This document shows, piece after piece, positions 1 through 6,433 of a stretch of DNA of 6,433 bases. The DNA is taken from contig JAEZSU010000319.1 in assembly GCA_023421635.1 (NCBI GenBank), positions 1-6,433 on the forward strand, written 5' to 3'. Position 1 is the stretch's first letter; the number at the start of each line of letters is the position of its first letter. This DNA is from Actinomycetes bacterium. GTDB lineage: Bacteria > Actinomycetota > Actinomycetes > Actinomycetales > Microbacteriaceae. Below the pieces are notes generated by a model. The model was not told the DNA's origin. It searched no databases and was given only the letters and a program-made list of their open reading frames with translations. Both the position numbers and the translations under genes were made by a program.

Positions 1-460
1 CCGAGACCGACAGCGCCATGTAGGTCTGCCACTGCGTGGAGGTCGTCGTGTCCTCGATGTTCACCTGCAGCACCCGGCGGACGAGCTCGGCGAACACCGC
101 CTCCTGTCCGGCGGGGTCGGGGTCGCCGGCCGCATCCCGCATGCGGTCTGCGTGGGCGGCCAGCACCGACATCGCGGTCTCGACGGTGGCGTTGGAGAAC
201 CCGACGGACGTGCCGCCGCCGGGACTGCGGAGCGCATGCACCATGAGCTCGGTGACGAGCTCTTCCTTGCCGCCGAACGCGGCGAACACCGAGCTCCGGG
301 GGAGGCCGACGCGGCGGATGAGCTGCTCCATGTTCAGGTGCTGGAGTCCCACGGTCAGCCCGCCCGAGGCGAGGAGGTCCTGGCCGGCGTCGAGGATGCG
401 GCGGCGCAGCTCTTCGCGGGGGAGGCGCTTGCGGACGGACGCGTCGGATGCGGAGGTCAT
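1..460 (-). CDS. TetR/AcrR-family transcriptional regulator, partial (C-terminus beyond left edge)
   Basis: Reading the minus strand from the ATG at 460-458 gives 153 codons with no stop before the window edge, so the C-terminal part is missing. Residues about 15-72 look like a TetR DNA-binding domain: a first helix (RRRILDAGQDLL), then a helix-turn-helix (NMEQLIRRVGLPRSSVFAAF), then GGKEELV, matching the family's FGSKEEL hinge. The phenylalanine in SVFAAF replaces the usual tyrosine. The rest is the start of the helical ligand-binding domain, which does not reveal the ligand. I chose ATG 460 because CAGGAG lies 8 bases upstream. An in-frame ATG at 490-488 would add 10 residues but has no ribosome binding site. 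The gene diverges from coaA, and a palindrome upstream (564-589) is a candidate operator, so autoregulation is likely by family habit. The family call is firm; the target genes are unknown. Confidence 0.85.
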   Translation of the reverse strand, partial: MTSASDASVRKRLPREELRRRILDAGQDLLASGGLTVGLQHLNMEQLIRRVGLPRSSVFAAFGGKEELVTELMVHALRSPGGGTSVGFSNATVETAMSVLAAHADRMRDAAGDPDPAGQEAVFAELVRRVLQVNIEDTTTSTQWQTYMALSVS

Positions 461-468
461 GGTGCGTG

Positions 469-474
469 CTCCTG
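469..474 (-). promoter_or_regulatory. Shine-Dalgarno site of the TetR-family gene
   Basis: The minus strand reads CAGGAG here, 8 bases before the ATG at 460. It decides the start: the alternative in-frame ATG at 490 is preceded by no purine-rich element. Confidence 0.7.
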
Positions 475-515
475 GCGGCCGAGACCGCATCGTTATGGAC
501 TGGCGATCCAAAGTC

Positions 516-544
516 TTGTCGTGGGGGGAGATCTGATTTAGGTT
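516..544 (+). promoter_or_regulatory. Possible sigma-70-type promoter pointing towards coaA
   Basis: TTGTCG at 516-521 matches the -35 consensus TTGACA at 4 of 6 bases. After a 17-base spacer, TAGGTT at 539-544 fits the TANNNT form of actinobacterial -10 elements. If used, transcription would start near 551 and give coaA a leader of about 200 bases containing both inverted repeats. This rests on short matches only. A second, closer -10 (747-752) competes as the coaA promoter. Confidence 0.25.
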
Positions 545-563
545 CGAGACGTACCGGCGAGGC

Positions 564-589
564 GCGGTCACGACATCCGTCGTCACCGC
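564..589. promoter_or_regulatory. 26-base imperfect palindrome, candidate TetR operator or RNA hairpin
   Basis: The arms GCGGTCACGAC (564-574) and GTCGTCACCGC (579-589) are complementary at 10 of 11 positions around a 4-base centre, ATCC. The only mismatch is C569 against C584. It sits about 100 bases upstream of the TetR-family start in the divergent region. A two-fold-symmetric site of this size fits what a dimeric TetR protein binds, so the divergent regulator is the natural candidate. It would equally form a tight hairpin if transcribed. The symmetry is directly seen; the operator role is inferred. Confidence 0.45.
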
Positions 590-619
590 AGCGTTGGGGG
601 GTCGCCGGTCCACCCACAT

Positions 620-660
620 GATGTCCGGCGGCCGAGCCGGGGGCGGCGCCGCCGGACATC
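620..660. repeat. Perfect 13-bp inverted repeat with a 15-base spacer
   Basis: GATGTCCGGCGGC (620-632) is followed, after 15 bases, by its exact reverse complement (648-660). In RNA this is a very stable GC-rich stem-loop. No T-run follows on either strand, and it lies between two divergent genes rather than after a gene, so it is not a typical intrinsic terminator. It could insulate the two promoters, form a leader structure upstream of coaA, or bind a protein. No further copy is seen in this window. Confidence 0.6.
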
Positions 661-746
661 GGTGCCTCATTCTACGGTCGCGCCGACCGGCCTGACAGTC
701 GTCGCGCGGCACATGACGTGATGCCCGCCCGAACCGCCGCCGCCGA

Positions 747-752
747 TACGAT
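747..752 (+). promoter_or_regulatory. -10 element for a leaderless coaA transcript
   Basis: TACGAT fits TANNNT and ends 6 bases before the GTG start codon at 759, the spacing expected if transcription begins at or next to the start codon itself. No Shine-Dalgarno sequence is present in the 15 bases before GTG, which supports leaderless translation, common in actinobacteria. No convincing -35 is seen at the expected place (724-729). Confidence 0.5.
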
Positions 753-758
753 GGGCCG

Positions 759-1706
759 GTGAATCCCGTGCAGAGTCCGCCGCTCGCGCTCTCCCTCTAC
801 CGCGAGATCGCCCGTGCGGACTGGGCGCGGCTCGCGGCCGGGATGGCGCAACCGCTCACCGAGGCCGAGATCGTGCAACTGCGCGGCATCGGCGACCGCC
901 TGGACCCCGCTGAGGTGCGCGAGGTGTACCTGCCACTCTCGCGGCTGCTCTCCCTCTACGCCAACGCGACCAAGCGCCTCGGCGCCGACGAGAGCGCGTT
1001 CCTGGGCGACGAGGACGCCACCACCCCGTTCGTGGTCGGGGTCGCCGGCTCCGTGGCAGTCGGCAAGTCCACGATCGCGCGGCTGCTGCGGGAGCTCATG
1101 AGCCGCTGGCCGGACACGCCCCGCGTGGAGCTCGTCACGACCGACGGCTTCCTCTACCCGAACGCCGAACTCGAGCGGCGCGGGCTGATGGACCGCAAGG
1201 GCTTCCCGGAATCGTACGACCGGCGCGCGCTGGTCGAGTTCCTCACCGCCGTGAAGTCGGGCGAGCACGAGGTGCGCGCACCGTTCTACTCGCACATGCG
1301 GTACGACATCGTGCCCGACGCGCACACCACGGTCCGCCGGCCCGACGTCGTGATCGTCGAGGGGCTCAATGTGCTGCAGCCCGCGCCGGCGCCCAACGAC
1401 GTCGCCGTGAGCGACCTGTTCGACTTCTCCATCTACGTCGACGCCGAGCCCGCCCACATCCAGGAGTGGTACACCGAGCGGTTCCTCGCGCTCCGGCAGG
1501 CCGCGTTCAGCAACCCGTCGTCGTTCTTCCAGGTCTTCGCCGACATCTCGGACGAGGAGGCAGTGACGCGCGCCGCCCACTTCTGGAACGAGATCAACCT
1601 GCCGAACCTCGTCGAGAACGTGCTGCCCACCAAGCACCGCGCGACGCTCGTGCTGCAGAAGGGCCGTTCCCACGCCGTGGACCGGGTCCTGCTGCGGAAG
1701 CTCTGA
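759..1706 (+). CDS. coaA: Type I pantothenate kinase
   Basis: CoaA phosphorylates pantothenate with ATP to 4'-phosphopantothenate, the first and usually rate-controlling step of coenzyme A synthesis, in the cytoplasm. The 315-residue product has the usual length. It carries the P-loop GSVAVGKST at residues 97-105 (K103), TTDGFLYP at 127-134 with the likely catalytic aspartate D129, YSHMRYD at 177-183 (H179, equivalent to the E. coli feedback-site histidine H177), the Walker-B-like strand [12 protein letters not shown] at 196-207, WY..RF at 237-242 and [18 protein letters not shown] at 275-292. The start is GTG 759: the nearby ATG at 751 meets a stop after three codons, and GTG 768 would trim only three residues. 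There is no ribosome binding site, and the -10 position suggests a leaderless mRNA. It is unrelated to the flagellar genes it converges with, ending 11 bases from csrA. Confidence 0.96.
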   Translation: MNPVQSPPLALSLYREIARADWARLAAGMAQPLTEAEIVQLRGIGDRLDPAEVREVYLPLSRLLSLYANATKRLGADESAFLGDEDATTPFVVGVAGSVAVGKSTIARLLRELMSRWPDTPRVELVTTDGFLYPNAELERRGLMDRKGFPESYDRRALVEFLTAVKSGEHEVRAPFYSHMRYDIVPDAHTTVRRPDVVIVEGLNVLQPAPAPNDVAVSDLFDFSIYVDAEPAHIQEWYTERFLALRQAAFSNPSSFFQVFADISDEEAVTRAAHFWNEINLPNLVENVLPTKHRATLVLQKGRSHAVDRVLLRKL

Positions 1707-1717
1707 CGCCCCGGCGC

Positions 1718-1969
1718 TCAGGCGGTGGGCGGCTGCAACCGCCGCTCGATCACCGACAGGATCGCCTGCTCGGTGTCGGCGGCCGTGTCCGCGGCGGCCG
1801 CGGCGTTCTCCGCCCCGATGGCGTTCAGGATCTCGGCGCGCTGGATGCTGGTCTCCCGGGGGGCCTTCACCCCGATGCGCACGCTCTCGCCCTTGATGTC
1901 GAGGACCGTCACCTCGATGCCGCCGCCGATGACCACGCTCTCACCGACCCGCCTCGTCAACACCAGCAT
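1718..1969 (-). CDS. csrA: Carbon storage regulator CsrA, translational regulator
   Basis: CsrA is a small dimeric RNA-binding protein that binds GGA motifs near ribosome binding sites. In Bacillus it represses flagellin (hag) translation and is released by FliW. The N-terminus [15 protein letters not shown], the core [10 protein letters not shown] (residues 30-39) and IQRAEI with R44 match the family, including the RNA-contacting positions L4 and R44. The protein has 83 residues, against 61 in E. coli and about 74 in Bacillus. The extra C-terminus is an alanine-rich stretch (about 54-64) followed by a predicted amphipathic helix (about 66-78). The ATG lies 9 bases after the flhA stop. The only Shine-Dalgarno-like sequence is AGTAGG, which includes that stop codon, so translation is probably coupled to flhA. 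It is the last gene of the flagellar operon. No fliW is in the window. Confidence 0.95.
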   Translation of the reverse strand: MLVLTRRVGESVVIGGGIEVTVLDIKGESVRIGVKAPRETSIQRAEILNAIGAENAAAAADTAADTEQAILSVIERRLQPPTA

Positions 1970-1978
1970 CAGATCAGC

Positions 1979-4051
1979 CTACTGGGACGCGATGACGTTG
2001 GCGGATGACTTCGGTGCGCCGTCGCGGACGACCGCGATCGTCTCGATCGTGAGCGACCCGGCGGTGGCCTCGCTGTAGGAGAGGACCGGCAACCCGTCGG
2101 TCTGCGCGGCCACCATCCGCCGCACGGCGGGCCGGAGCGCCGGGGCGCACACGAGCACGGGTTCGCTGCCGTCGCCGGCGGAGGCGACGGCCTCCGCGAC
2201 GGATGCCACGACCGCCTCCATCCGTTCGGGCTCGAACACGATGTGCGACCCCTCCGGGCTCTGCCGGAGGCTCTCCATCATCGCCTGCTCGAGGAGCGGG
2301 TTGATCATGATGACCCGGAGGCGGCCGGCGTCCGCGAACCGTGCCGCGATGGCGGGGCCGAGCGCCGCCCGGGCGGCCTCCACGAGGCCCTCCGGCTCGG
2401 TGGAGGTCTTCGCGCGCAGGGCGAGCGCCTCGTAGATGCGGGCGAGGTCGTTGATCGGCACCCGCTCGGAGAGGAGCCCCTGCAGCACCCGCTGGATCTC
2501 GGCGAGGCTGAGCAGGTTGGGGGTGAGTTCCTCCACCGCGGCGGGTGAGACCTGCTTCAGCGCATCGGTCAGCTGTCGCACATCCTCGCGGCTGAGCAGG
2601 CGCGCCGCGCCCGCCTGGATGATGCTCGACAGGTGGGTGATGATCACGGACGCCCGGTCGATCACGGTGGCTCCGGCGAGTTCCGCGCTGTGGCGCATCT
2701 CCATCGGGATCCACTTGCCCTCGAGGCCGAATACGGGGTCCTGCACGGCGGCGCCCGGCAGCGTGGTCAGCCCCTGCCCGAGCGCGAGCAGCGAGCCGGG
2801 AGGGGCGGTGCCGCGGCCCGCCTCGACCCCGGCGATGCGGATGACGTAGGTGGACTGCCCGAGCTCGATGCTGTCACGGGTGCGGACCGGCGGCACCACG
2901 AGGCCGAGGTCGAGCGCGATGCGACGGCGGAGCGCCTTCACCCGCGCGAGCAGGTCGTCGGGTCCGCCGGTGACGAGGTCGACGATGTTCGGGGCGAGGA
3001 GGATCTCCAGCGCGTGCACCCGCATCTGCTCGATGAGCTCCTCGGGTCCCTCCGCTCCGGGGAGGGCGGGGGAGGACGCTGCGGCGGCCGTCGCGGCATC
3101 CTCCGCCTTGCGGGCGTCGGCGCGCTTCACCCGCTGCGCGGCGAGCAGCAGCGCCGCACCGATGACGAGGAACGGCAGCAGCGGCATCCCGGGGATGAAC
3201 CCCAGCGCGATGGCGGCGCACCCGGAGATCATCAGTGCGTTGCGGGACTGGCCGAGCTGCGCGGCAGCATCCGCGCCCATCTCGACATCGGTGTTCGCCC
3301 GGGTCACGATCATGCCGGTGGAGACCGCCATGAGCAGCGCCGGGATCTGCGTCACGAGGCCGTCCCCGATGGTGAGGAGGCTGTAGGTGCTGAGCGCCTC
3401 GTCGATCGACATGCCGCGCTGTGCCATGCCGATGGCGATCCCGCCGATGATGTTGATGACGATGATCACCAGGCCCGCGATCGCGTCGCCCTTCACGAAC
3501 TTCGACGCACCGTCCATGGCGCCGTAGAAGTCGGCCTCCGCCGACACCTCGGCGCGTCGCTCCCGCGCCTGCGCCTCGGTGATGAGCCCCGCGTTGAGGT
3601 CGGCGTCGATCGCCATCTGCTTGCCCGGCATGGCGTCGAGCGTGAACCGCGCGCCGACCTCCGCGACGCGCTCGGCGCCCTTCGTGACCACGACGAACTG
3701 GATGACCACGAGGATGAGGAAGATCACGGCGCCGATGATCAGTGACCCGCCCACCGCGATCTCGCCGAACGCCTCGATGACCGCCCCGGCGTACGCCTCA
3801 CCGAGCACGAGGCGGGTCGACGCGACGTTCAGCCCGAGCCGGAACAGGGTCGCGACGAGCAGGAGCGACGGGAAGACCGAGAAGTCCAGCGGCTTCTTCA
3901 CGAACATGGTGGTCAGCAGGATCACCAGCGCGAACATGATGTTCAGGATGATGAGCACGTCCAGCAGGAACGGGGGCAGCGGCACCACCAGCAGCATGAT
4001 GATGCCGACGACGCCCACCGGCACCGTGATCTTGGTCAGGAGCGATTTCAT
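1979..4051 (-). CDS. flhA: Flagellar type III export apparatus protein FlhA
   Basis: FlhA is the large export-gate protein of the flagellar basal body. A nonameric ring of its cytoplasmic domain receives chaperone-substrate complexes, and its membrane part contributes to proton-driven export. The 690-residue length is standard for the family. Residues 1-310 are the membrane domain, about eight hydrophobic segments, with LFRLGLNVASTR (69-80), the FHIPEP-family signature around EVGARFTLDAMPGKQM (131-146), FYGAMDGASKFVKGDA (175-190) and GDGLVTQIPALL (229-240). A low-complexity Ala-rich linker (about 310-337) leads to the cytoplasmic domain (338-690). The frame stays open far upstream, but the true start is the ATG at 4051: it has a strong GAGGAGG ribosome binding site (4057-4063), overlaps the flhB stop as ATGA, and begins the family's N-terminal sequence. 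Confidence 0.97.
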   Translation of the reverse strand: MKSLLTKITVPVGVVGIIMLLVVPLPPFLLDVLIILNIMFALVILLTTMFVKKPLDFSVFPSLLLVATLFRLGLNVASTRLVLGEAYAGAVIEAFGEIAVGGSLIIGAVIFLILVVIQFVVVTKGAERVAEVGARFTLDAMPGKQMAIDADLNAGLITEAQARERRAEVSAEADFYGAMDGASKFVKGDAIAGLVIIVINIIGGIAIGMAQRGMSIDEALSTYSLLTIGDGLVTQIPALLMAVSTGMIVTRANTDVEMGADAAAQLGQSRNALMISGCAAIALGFIPGMPLLPFLVIGAALLLAAQRVKRADARKAEDAATAAAASSPALPGAEGPEELIEQMRVHALEILLAPNIVDLVTGGPDDLLARVKALRRRIALDLGLVVPPVRTRDSIELGQSTYVIRIAGVEAGRGTAPPGSLLALGQGLTTLPGAAVQDPVFGLEGKWIPMEMRHSAELAGATVIDRASVIITHLSSIIQAGAARLLSREDVRQLTDALKQVSPAAVEELTPNLLSLAEIQRVLQGLLSERVPINDLARIYEALALRAKTSTEPEGLVEAARAALGPAIAARFADAGRLRVIMINPLLEQAMMESLRQSPEGSHIVFEPERMEAVVASVAEAVASAGDGSEPVLVCAPALRPAVRRMVAAQTDGLPVLSYSEATAGSLTIETIAVVRDGAPKSSANVIASQ

Positions 4052-5136
4052 GCCTGCCTCCTCGGGGGAAGGGTGTGGACACCGCGGGCGCTTCCGCGCC
4101 GTCGCAGTGCCGCGACGAACACGAGCACGTGTGCCACGGCCGTGTACAGCGCTTCGGGGATCTCGTCGCCGAGCTCGCATGCGGCGTGCAGCGCGCGGGC
4201 GAGGGGGATGTCGCGCACCATCGGCACGTCCTTCGACGCGGCCTCCGTGCGGATGCGGTCGGCGATGACGCCGCTGCCCTTGGCGACCACGCGCGGGGCG
4301 GCCTTGCCCGGCTCGTAGCGCAGGGCGACGGCGACGTGGGTCGGGTTCACCACGACGACGTCGGCGTCGGCGATCGCGGCGATCATGCGGTTGCGGCTCA
4401 CCGCGAGCTGGCGGGAGCGGCGCTGCTGGCGGATGAGCGGGTCGCCCTCGGAGTTCTTGTGCTCGTCCTTCGCCTCGCGCTTGGTCATGCGGGTGTGCTT
4501 GCGGTTGCGCCGCATCACCACGAACACGTCCAGCAGTGCCAGGGCGATGCCGACGGCGATGGCGACCTGCAGCAGGGCGGCCGTGCCGTCCGCGGCGATC
4601 TGCAGCAGGTAGGACACCGGCTGCGCGCCGCTCGCGGCAAGCACCGGGATGAGCCCGGAGACCACGAGCCACAGGGCCAGGCCGATCGCCGCCGTCTTCA
4701 GCAGCGCCTTCGCGCCCTCCCAGAGCGCCTGCACGCCGAACACGCGCCGCATCCCGGAGACGACGTTGAACTGCTCCACCCTGCCCAGCCTGCGGAAGTG
4801 GATGCCGCCCTGGAGCGAGGCGACGAGCAGGGTGACCCCGACGACCGCCGCGAGCATCACGCCGACCGTCGGGAGGATCGAGGACATGCCGTCCCGGAGC
4901 GACTCCACGGCGGCGGCGGGGGAGGGGTTCGCCACGACCGAGCGCAGCCGGAACATCTGGTCGACGCCGGCGGTGGAGCCCGCGGCGATGATGGCCGGGG
5001 CGACGACGGCGACCGCCCCGAGCCCGAACCACGCGGTGAGGTCCTGGCTGCGCGACAGCTTGCCCTTGCGGTAGGCCTCCCGGAGCCGTCGCTCGGTTGC
5101 CTGTTCGGTGCGCTCGCCGGAGTCGGGGGTGCTCAT
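4048..5136 (-). CDS. flhB: Flagellar export switch protein FlhB
   Basis: FlhB joins the FliPQR gate and changes export specificity from rod/hook to filament proteins after cleaving itself. The 362-residue protein (E. coli 382) starts with the typical ERTEQATERRLREAYRKGK segment (8-26), which precedes about four membrane segments within 35-210. The linker MTKREAKDEHKNSEGDP (217-233) is highly conserved. The autocleavage motif NPTH is intact at 264-267, predicting cleavage after N264. A short Arg-rich tail (345-362) follows the conserved cytoplasmic domain; part of its sequence is constrained because it also encodes the flhA ribosome binding site. The start ATG overlaps the fliR stop by 4 bases and the stop overlaps the flhA start by 4 bases. 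Only a G-rich, weak Shine-Dalgarno-like sequence precedes the start, so translational coupling to fliR is likely. Confidence 0.96.
   Translation of the reverse strand: MSTPDSGERTEQATERRLREAYRKGKLSRSQDLTAWFGLGAVAVVAPAIIAAGSTAGVDQMFRLRSVVANPSPAAAVESLRDGMSSILPTVGVMLAAVVGVTLLVASLQGGIHFRRLGRVEQFNVVSGMRRVFGVQALWEGAKALLKTAAIGLALWLVVSGLIPVLAASGAQPVSYLLQIAADGTAALLQVAIAVGIALALLDVFVVMRRNRKHTRMTKREAKDEHKNSEGDPLIRQQRRSRQLAVSRNRMIAAIADADVVVVNPTHVAVALRYEPGKAAPRVVAKGSGVIADRIRTEAASKDVPMVRDIPLARALHAACELGDEIPEALYTAVAHVLVFVAALRRRGSARGVHTLPPRRQA
4057..4063 (-). promoter_or_regulatory. Strong ribosome binding site of flhA inside the flhB 3' end
   Basis: The minus strand reads GAGGAGG, 5 bases before the flhA ATG at 4051. 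It is the strongest Shine-Dalgarno match in the operon and fixes the flhA start despite a much longer open frame. It lies within the last codons of flhB. Confidence 0.85.
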
Positions 5137-5894
5137 TCGCGCACCCCCCGCAGGAGTCGCACGCCGTCGCCGACCACCGCGTCCACGATCGCGGGCAGGG
5201 CGATGAACGCCATGCCGGCCAGGGTGAGGGTGAGCAGGATCTTCAGCGGGAAACCGAGGGCGAACGCGTTCAGGGCGGGTGCGACGCGGGTGACGAGGCC
5301 GAGACCGGCGTCCGCGAGGAAGAGCACCAGCAGCAGGGGCCCGGCGATCTGCACCGCGGCGAGGAACATCTGCGAGACCGCGTAGACGAGCAGTTCGCCC
5401 AGGCCCGCCGGGTCGAAGACGCCGTCCAGCGGGACGGCGTCGAAGCTGCGCGCGAGCCCGGCGATGATGAGCTGGTACCCGCCGGAGGCGAACAGCAGCG
5501 CGAGCGCGGTCACGTGGAACAGCCGCGTGAACTGCGCGCCGTTGACCATCGACTGCGGGTCGAACGCCTGCGCGAGCTGGAAGCCGCCGAAGACGTCGAT
5601 GAGATTTCCCGCCGCCTGCACCGCCGAGAACGCGACCATGACGAGGAAGCCGAGCGCGGCCCCGGTGGCGATCTGCAGCACGAGTGCCCCGAAGAACGCG
5701 GCATCACCGAGCGGGGTGTACCCGCTCGCGACCGTGGCGCCCATCACGAGCGACATCGCGACCGCCAGCATCGCCTTGACCCGCGCCGGGAACGCCCCGT
5801 ACGAGAACGGCGGGGCGATGAACAGGAACGCCGTCACCCGCACGGCGACCAGCATCGTCCCCTCCAGCCAGGCGAAGTCGATGGGGATGAACAC
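5133..5894 (-). CDS. fliR: Flagellar export gate protein FliR
   Basis: FliR is one of the three proteins (FliP5 FliQ4 FliR1 in characterised systems) forming the helical export pore of the flagellar basal body. The 253-residue protein is strongly hydrophobic, with about six membrane-type segments. Family landmarks are APPFSYGAFPARVK (27-40), GNLIDVFGGFQLAQAFDPQS (96-115), GPLLLVLFLADAGLGL (185-200) and RVAPALNAFALGFPLKI (203-219). Two GTG starts compete: 5906, overlapping fliQ by 11 bases and adding four residues, and 5894, one base after the fliQ stop. I prefer 5894 because GGTGGAG lies 6 bases upstream and the product then begins with the IPIDFAWLE region, where related actinobacterial FliR proteins start (from memory). 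The stop overlaps the flhB start as ATGA. Confidence 0.94.
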   Translation of the reverse strand: MFIPIDFAWLEGTMLVAVRVTAFLFIAPPFSYGAFPARVKAMLAVAMSLVMGATVASGYTPLGDAAFFGALVLQIATGAALGFLVMVAFSAVQAAGNLIDVFGGFQLAQAFDPQSMVNGAQFTRLFHVTALALLFASGGYQLIIAGLARSFDAVPLDGVFDPAGLGELLVYAVSQMFLAAVQIAGPLLLVLFLADAGLGLVTRVAPALNAFALGFPLKILLTLTLAGMAFIALPAIVDAVVGDGVRLLRGVRE

Positions 5895-5895
5895 G

Positions 5896-6171
5896 TCACG
5901 CTCCACCCAGCAGGCCTGGGAGGCGGGCGAAGAGGTCGTTGGTGAAGGCGATGATCTCCGCCATCATCCAGTTGCCCGCGATGAGGAGTGCCACCCCGAC
6001 GGCGAGGAATTTCGGCACGAAGGAGAGCGTCACCTCCTGCACCTGGGTGATCGACTGCAGCAGCGAGATGGCGAATCCCACGGCGAGCGCCGTGACGAGG
6101 ACGGGGGCGGAGAGCTTCGCGGCCACGAGGAGCCCCTGCATCCCGATGTCCAGGACCGCTTCGGGGGTCAT
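5896..6171 (-). CDS. fliQ: Flagellar export gate protein FliQ
   Basis: FliQ is the small two-helix subunit of the FliPQR export gate. The 91-residue length matches the family (E. coli 89). Two hydrophobic segments are visible, about residues 13-38 and 52-74, separated by the conserved polar loop [16 protein letters not shown] (40-55). The ATG overlaps the fliP stop by 4 bases (ATGA). No good Shine-Dalgarno sequence precedes it, so translation is probably coupled to fliP. The gene sits in the conserved order fliP-fliQ-fliR-flhB-flhA. Confidence 0.96.
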   Translation of the reverse strand: MTPEAVLDIGMQGLLVAAKLSAPVLVTALAVGFAISLLQSITQVQEVTLSFVPKFLAVGVALLIAGNWMMAEIIAFTNDLFARLPGLLGGA

Positions 6172-6433
6172 CCGGCGCCCCCGTAACTCTCCAGCAGCGA
6201 CCGGATGATGAGGCCCCAGCCGTCGACGAGGATGAACAGCAGGATCTTGAACGGGAGCGAGATCATCACGGGCGGCAGCATCATCATGCCCATCGACATG
6301 AGGGCCGCGGACACGACGATGTCGATCACCAGGAACGGGACGAAGATGACGAACCCGATGATGAACGCGGCACGCAGCTCCGAGATCATGAACGCCGGGA
6401 TCAGCGTGTACAGCGGCACGCTCGCCGCATCGG
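6168..6433 (-). CDS. fliP: Flagellar export gate protein FliP, partial (C-terminal part)
   Basis: Only the last 87 complete codons are present; the gene continues past the right edge. The frame is open to the edge, and the GTG codon at 6419-6417 is an internal valine, not a start. The sequence shows the FliP C-terminal hallmarks: [18 protein letters not shown], followed by the hydrophobic [16 protein letters not shown], then [16 protein letters not shown] and the terminal LFILVDGW. FliP is the main pore-forming subunit of the export gate (five copies in characterised systems) and belongs to the membrane core at the centre of the MS ring. The stop codon overlaps the fliQ start. The promoter of this operon must lie beyond the window. 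Confidence 0.96.
   Translation of the reverse strand, partial: DAASVPLYTLIPAFMISELRAAFIIGFVIFVPFLVIDIVVSAALMSMGMMMLPPVMISLPFKILLFILVDGWGLIIRSLLESYGGAG

Noticed and set aside
496..510. Short palindrome TGGA...TCCA upstream of the TetR-family gene
   Set aside because: The arms are only 4 bases with a 7-base spacer, which is expected by chance. The 564-589 palindrome is a much better operator candidate.
36..541. Two plus-strand open frames (166 and 129 codons) at the left end
   Set aside because: The minus strand here encodes a clear TetR helix-turn-helix protein with a ribosome binding site. The plus frames have no motif.
620..697. A 25-codon plus-strand open frame starting at ATG 620 in the intergenic region
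   Set aside because: It has no ribosome binding site, and much of it is simply the translated inverted repeat.
672..1673. A 333-codon open frame on the minus strand antisense to coaA
   Set aside because: The encoded sequence is His/Arg/Glu/Val-rich with no family resemblance, typical of an antisense frame in high-GC DNA. coaA on the plus strand has full motif support.
1728..1743. Small GGCGG/CCGCC stem near the csrA 3' end considered as a terminator
   Set aside because: It has only 5 base pairs, no T-run, and lies inside the csrA coding sequence.
4052..5032. About 327 extra in-frame codons upstream of the flhA start
   Set aside because: The frame overlaps flhB, is Arg/Gly/Pro-rich and shows no domain. 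The flhA ATG at 4051 has a strong ribosome binding site and begins the conserved FlhA N-terminus.
4075..5945. Long plus-strand open frames opposite flhB, fliR and fliQ (436 and 282 codons)
   Set aside because: They are antisense to well-supported flagellar genes, with His/Asp/Glu/Arg-rich composition and no recognisable motif, so they are GC-driven shadows.

Overview
The window is very GC-rich and carries the end of a flagellar export-gate operon. Codon use, GTG starts, a probable leaderless start and the flagellar gene order fit an actinobacterium. Resemblance of the FliR and FlhA proteins to remembered Microbacterium-type sequences suggests Microbacteriaceae; that family placement is inference.

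Layout, left to right: (1) positions 1-460, minus strand: a TetR/AcrR-type repressor whose C-terminus runs off the left edge. (2) Positions 461-758: a 298-base divergent intergenic region with two strong inverted repeats (564-589 and 620-660), a possible upstream promoter (516-544) and a -10 element placed for a leaderless coaA mRNA. (3) Positions 759-1706, plus strand: coaA, type I pantothenate kinase, complete. (4) Positions 1718-6433, minus strand: a compact flagellar block, read right to left as fliP (partial), fliQ, fliR, flhB, flhA, csrA. Neighbouring genes overlap by 4 bases (ATGA) or are separated by 1 to 9 bases. coaA and csrA converge with only 11 bases between their stop codons.

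FliP, FliQ and FliR form the membrane export gate. FlhB attaches to it and switches substrate class after self-cleavage at NPTH. FlhA forms the ring that receives export chaperones and substrates. CsrA, last in the operon, is an RNA-binding translational regulator that in other Gram-positive flagellates represses flagellin translation and is antagonised by FliW. No fliW is visible here. coaA is metabolically unrelated (first step of coenzyme A synthesis) and is simply adjacent.

I see no mobile element, CRISPR array, RNA gene or evidence of a new system. The least explained part is the structured intergenic region between the TetR gene and coaA.
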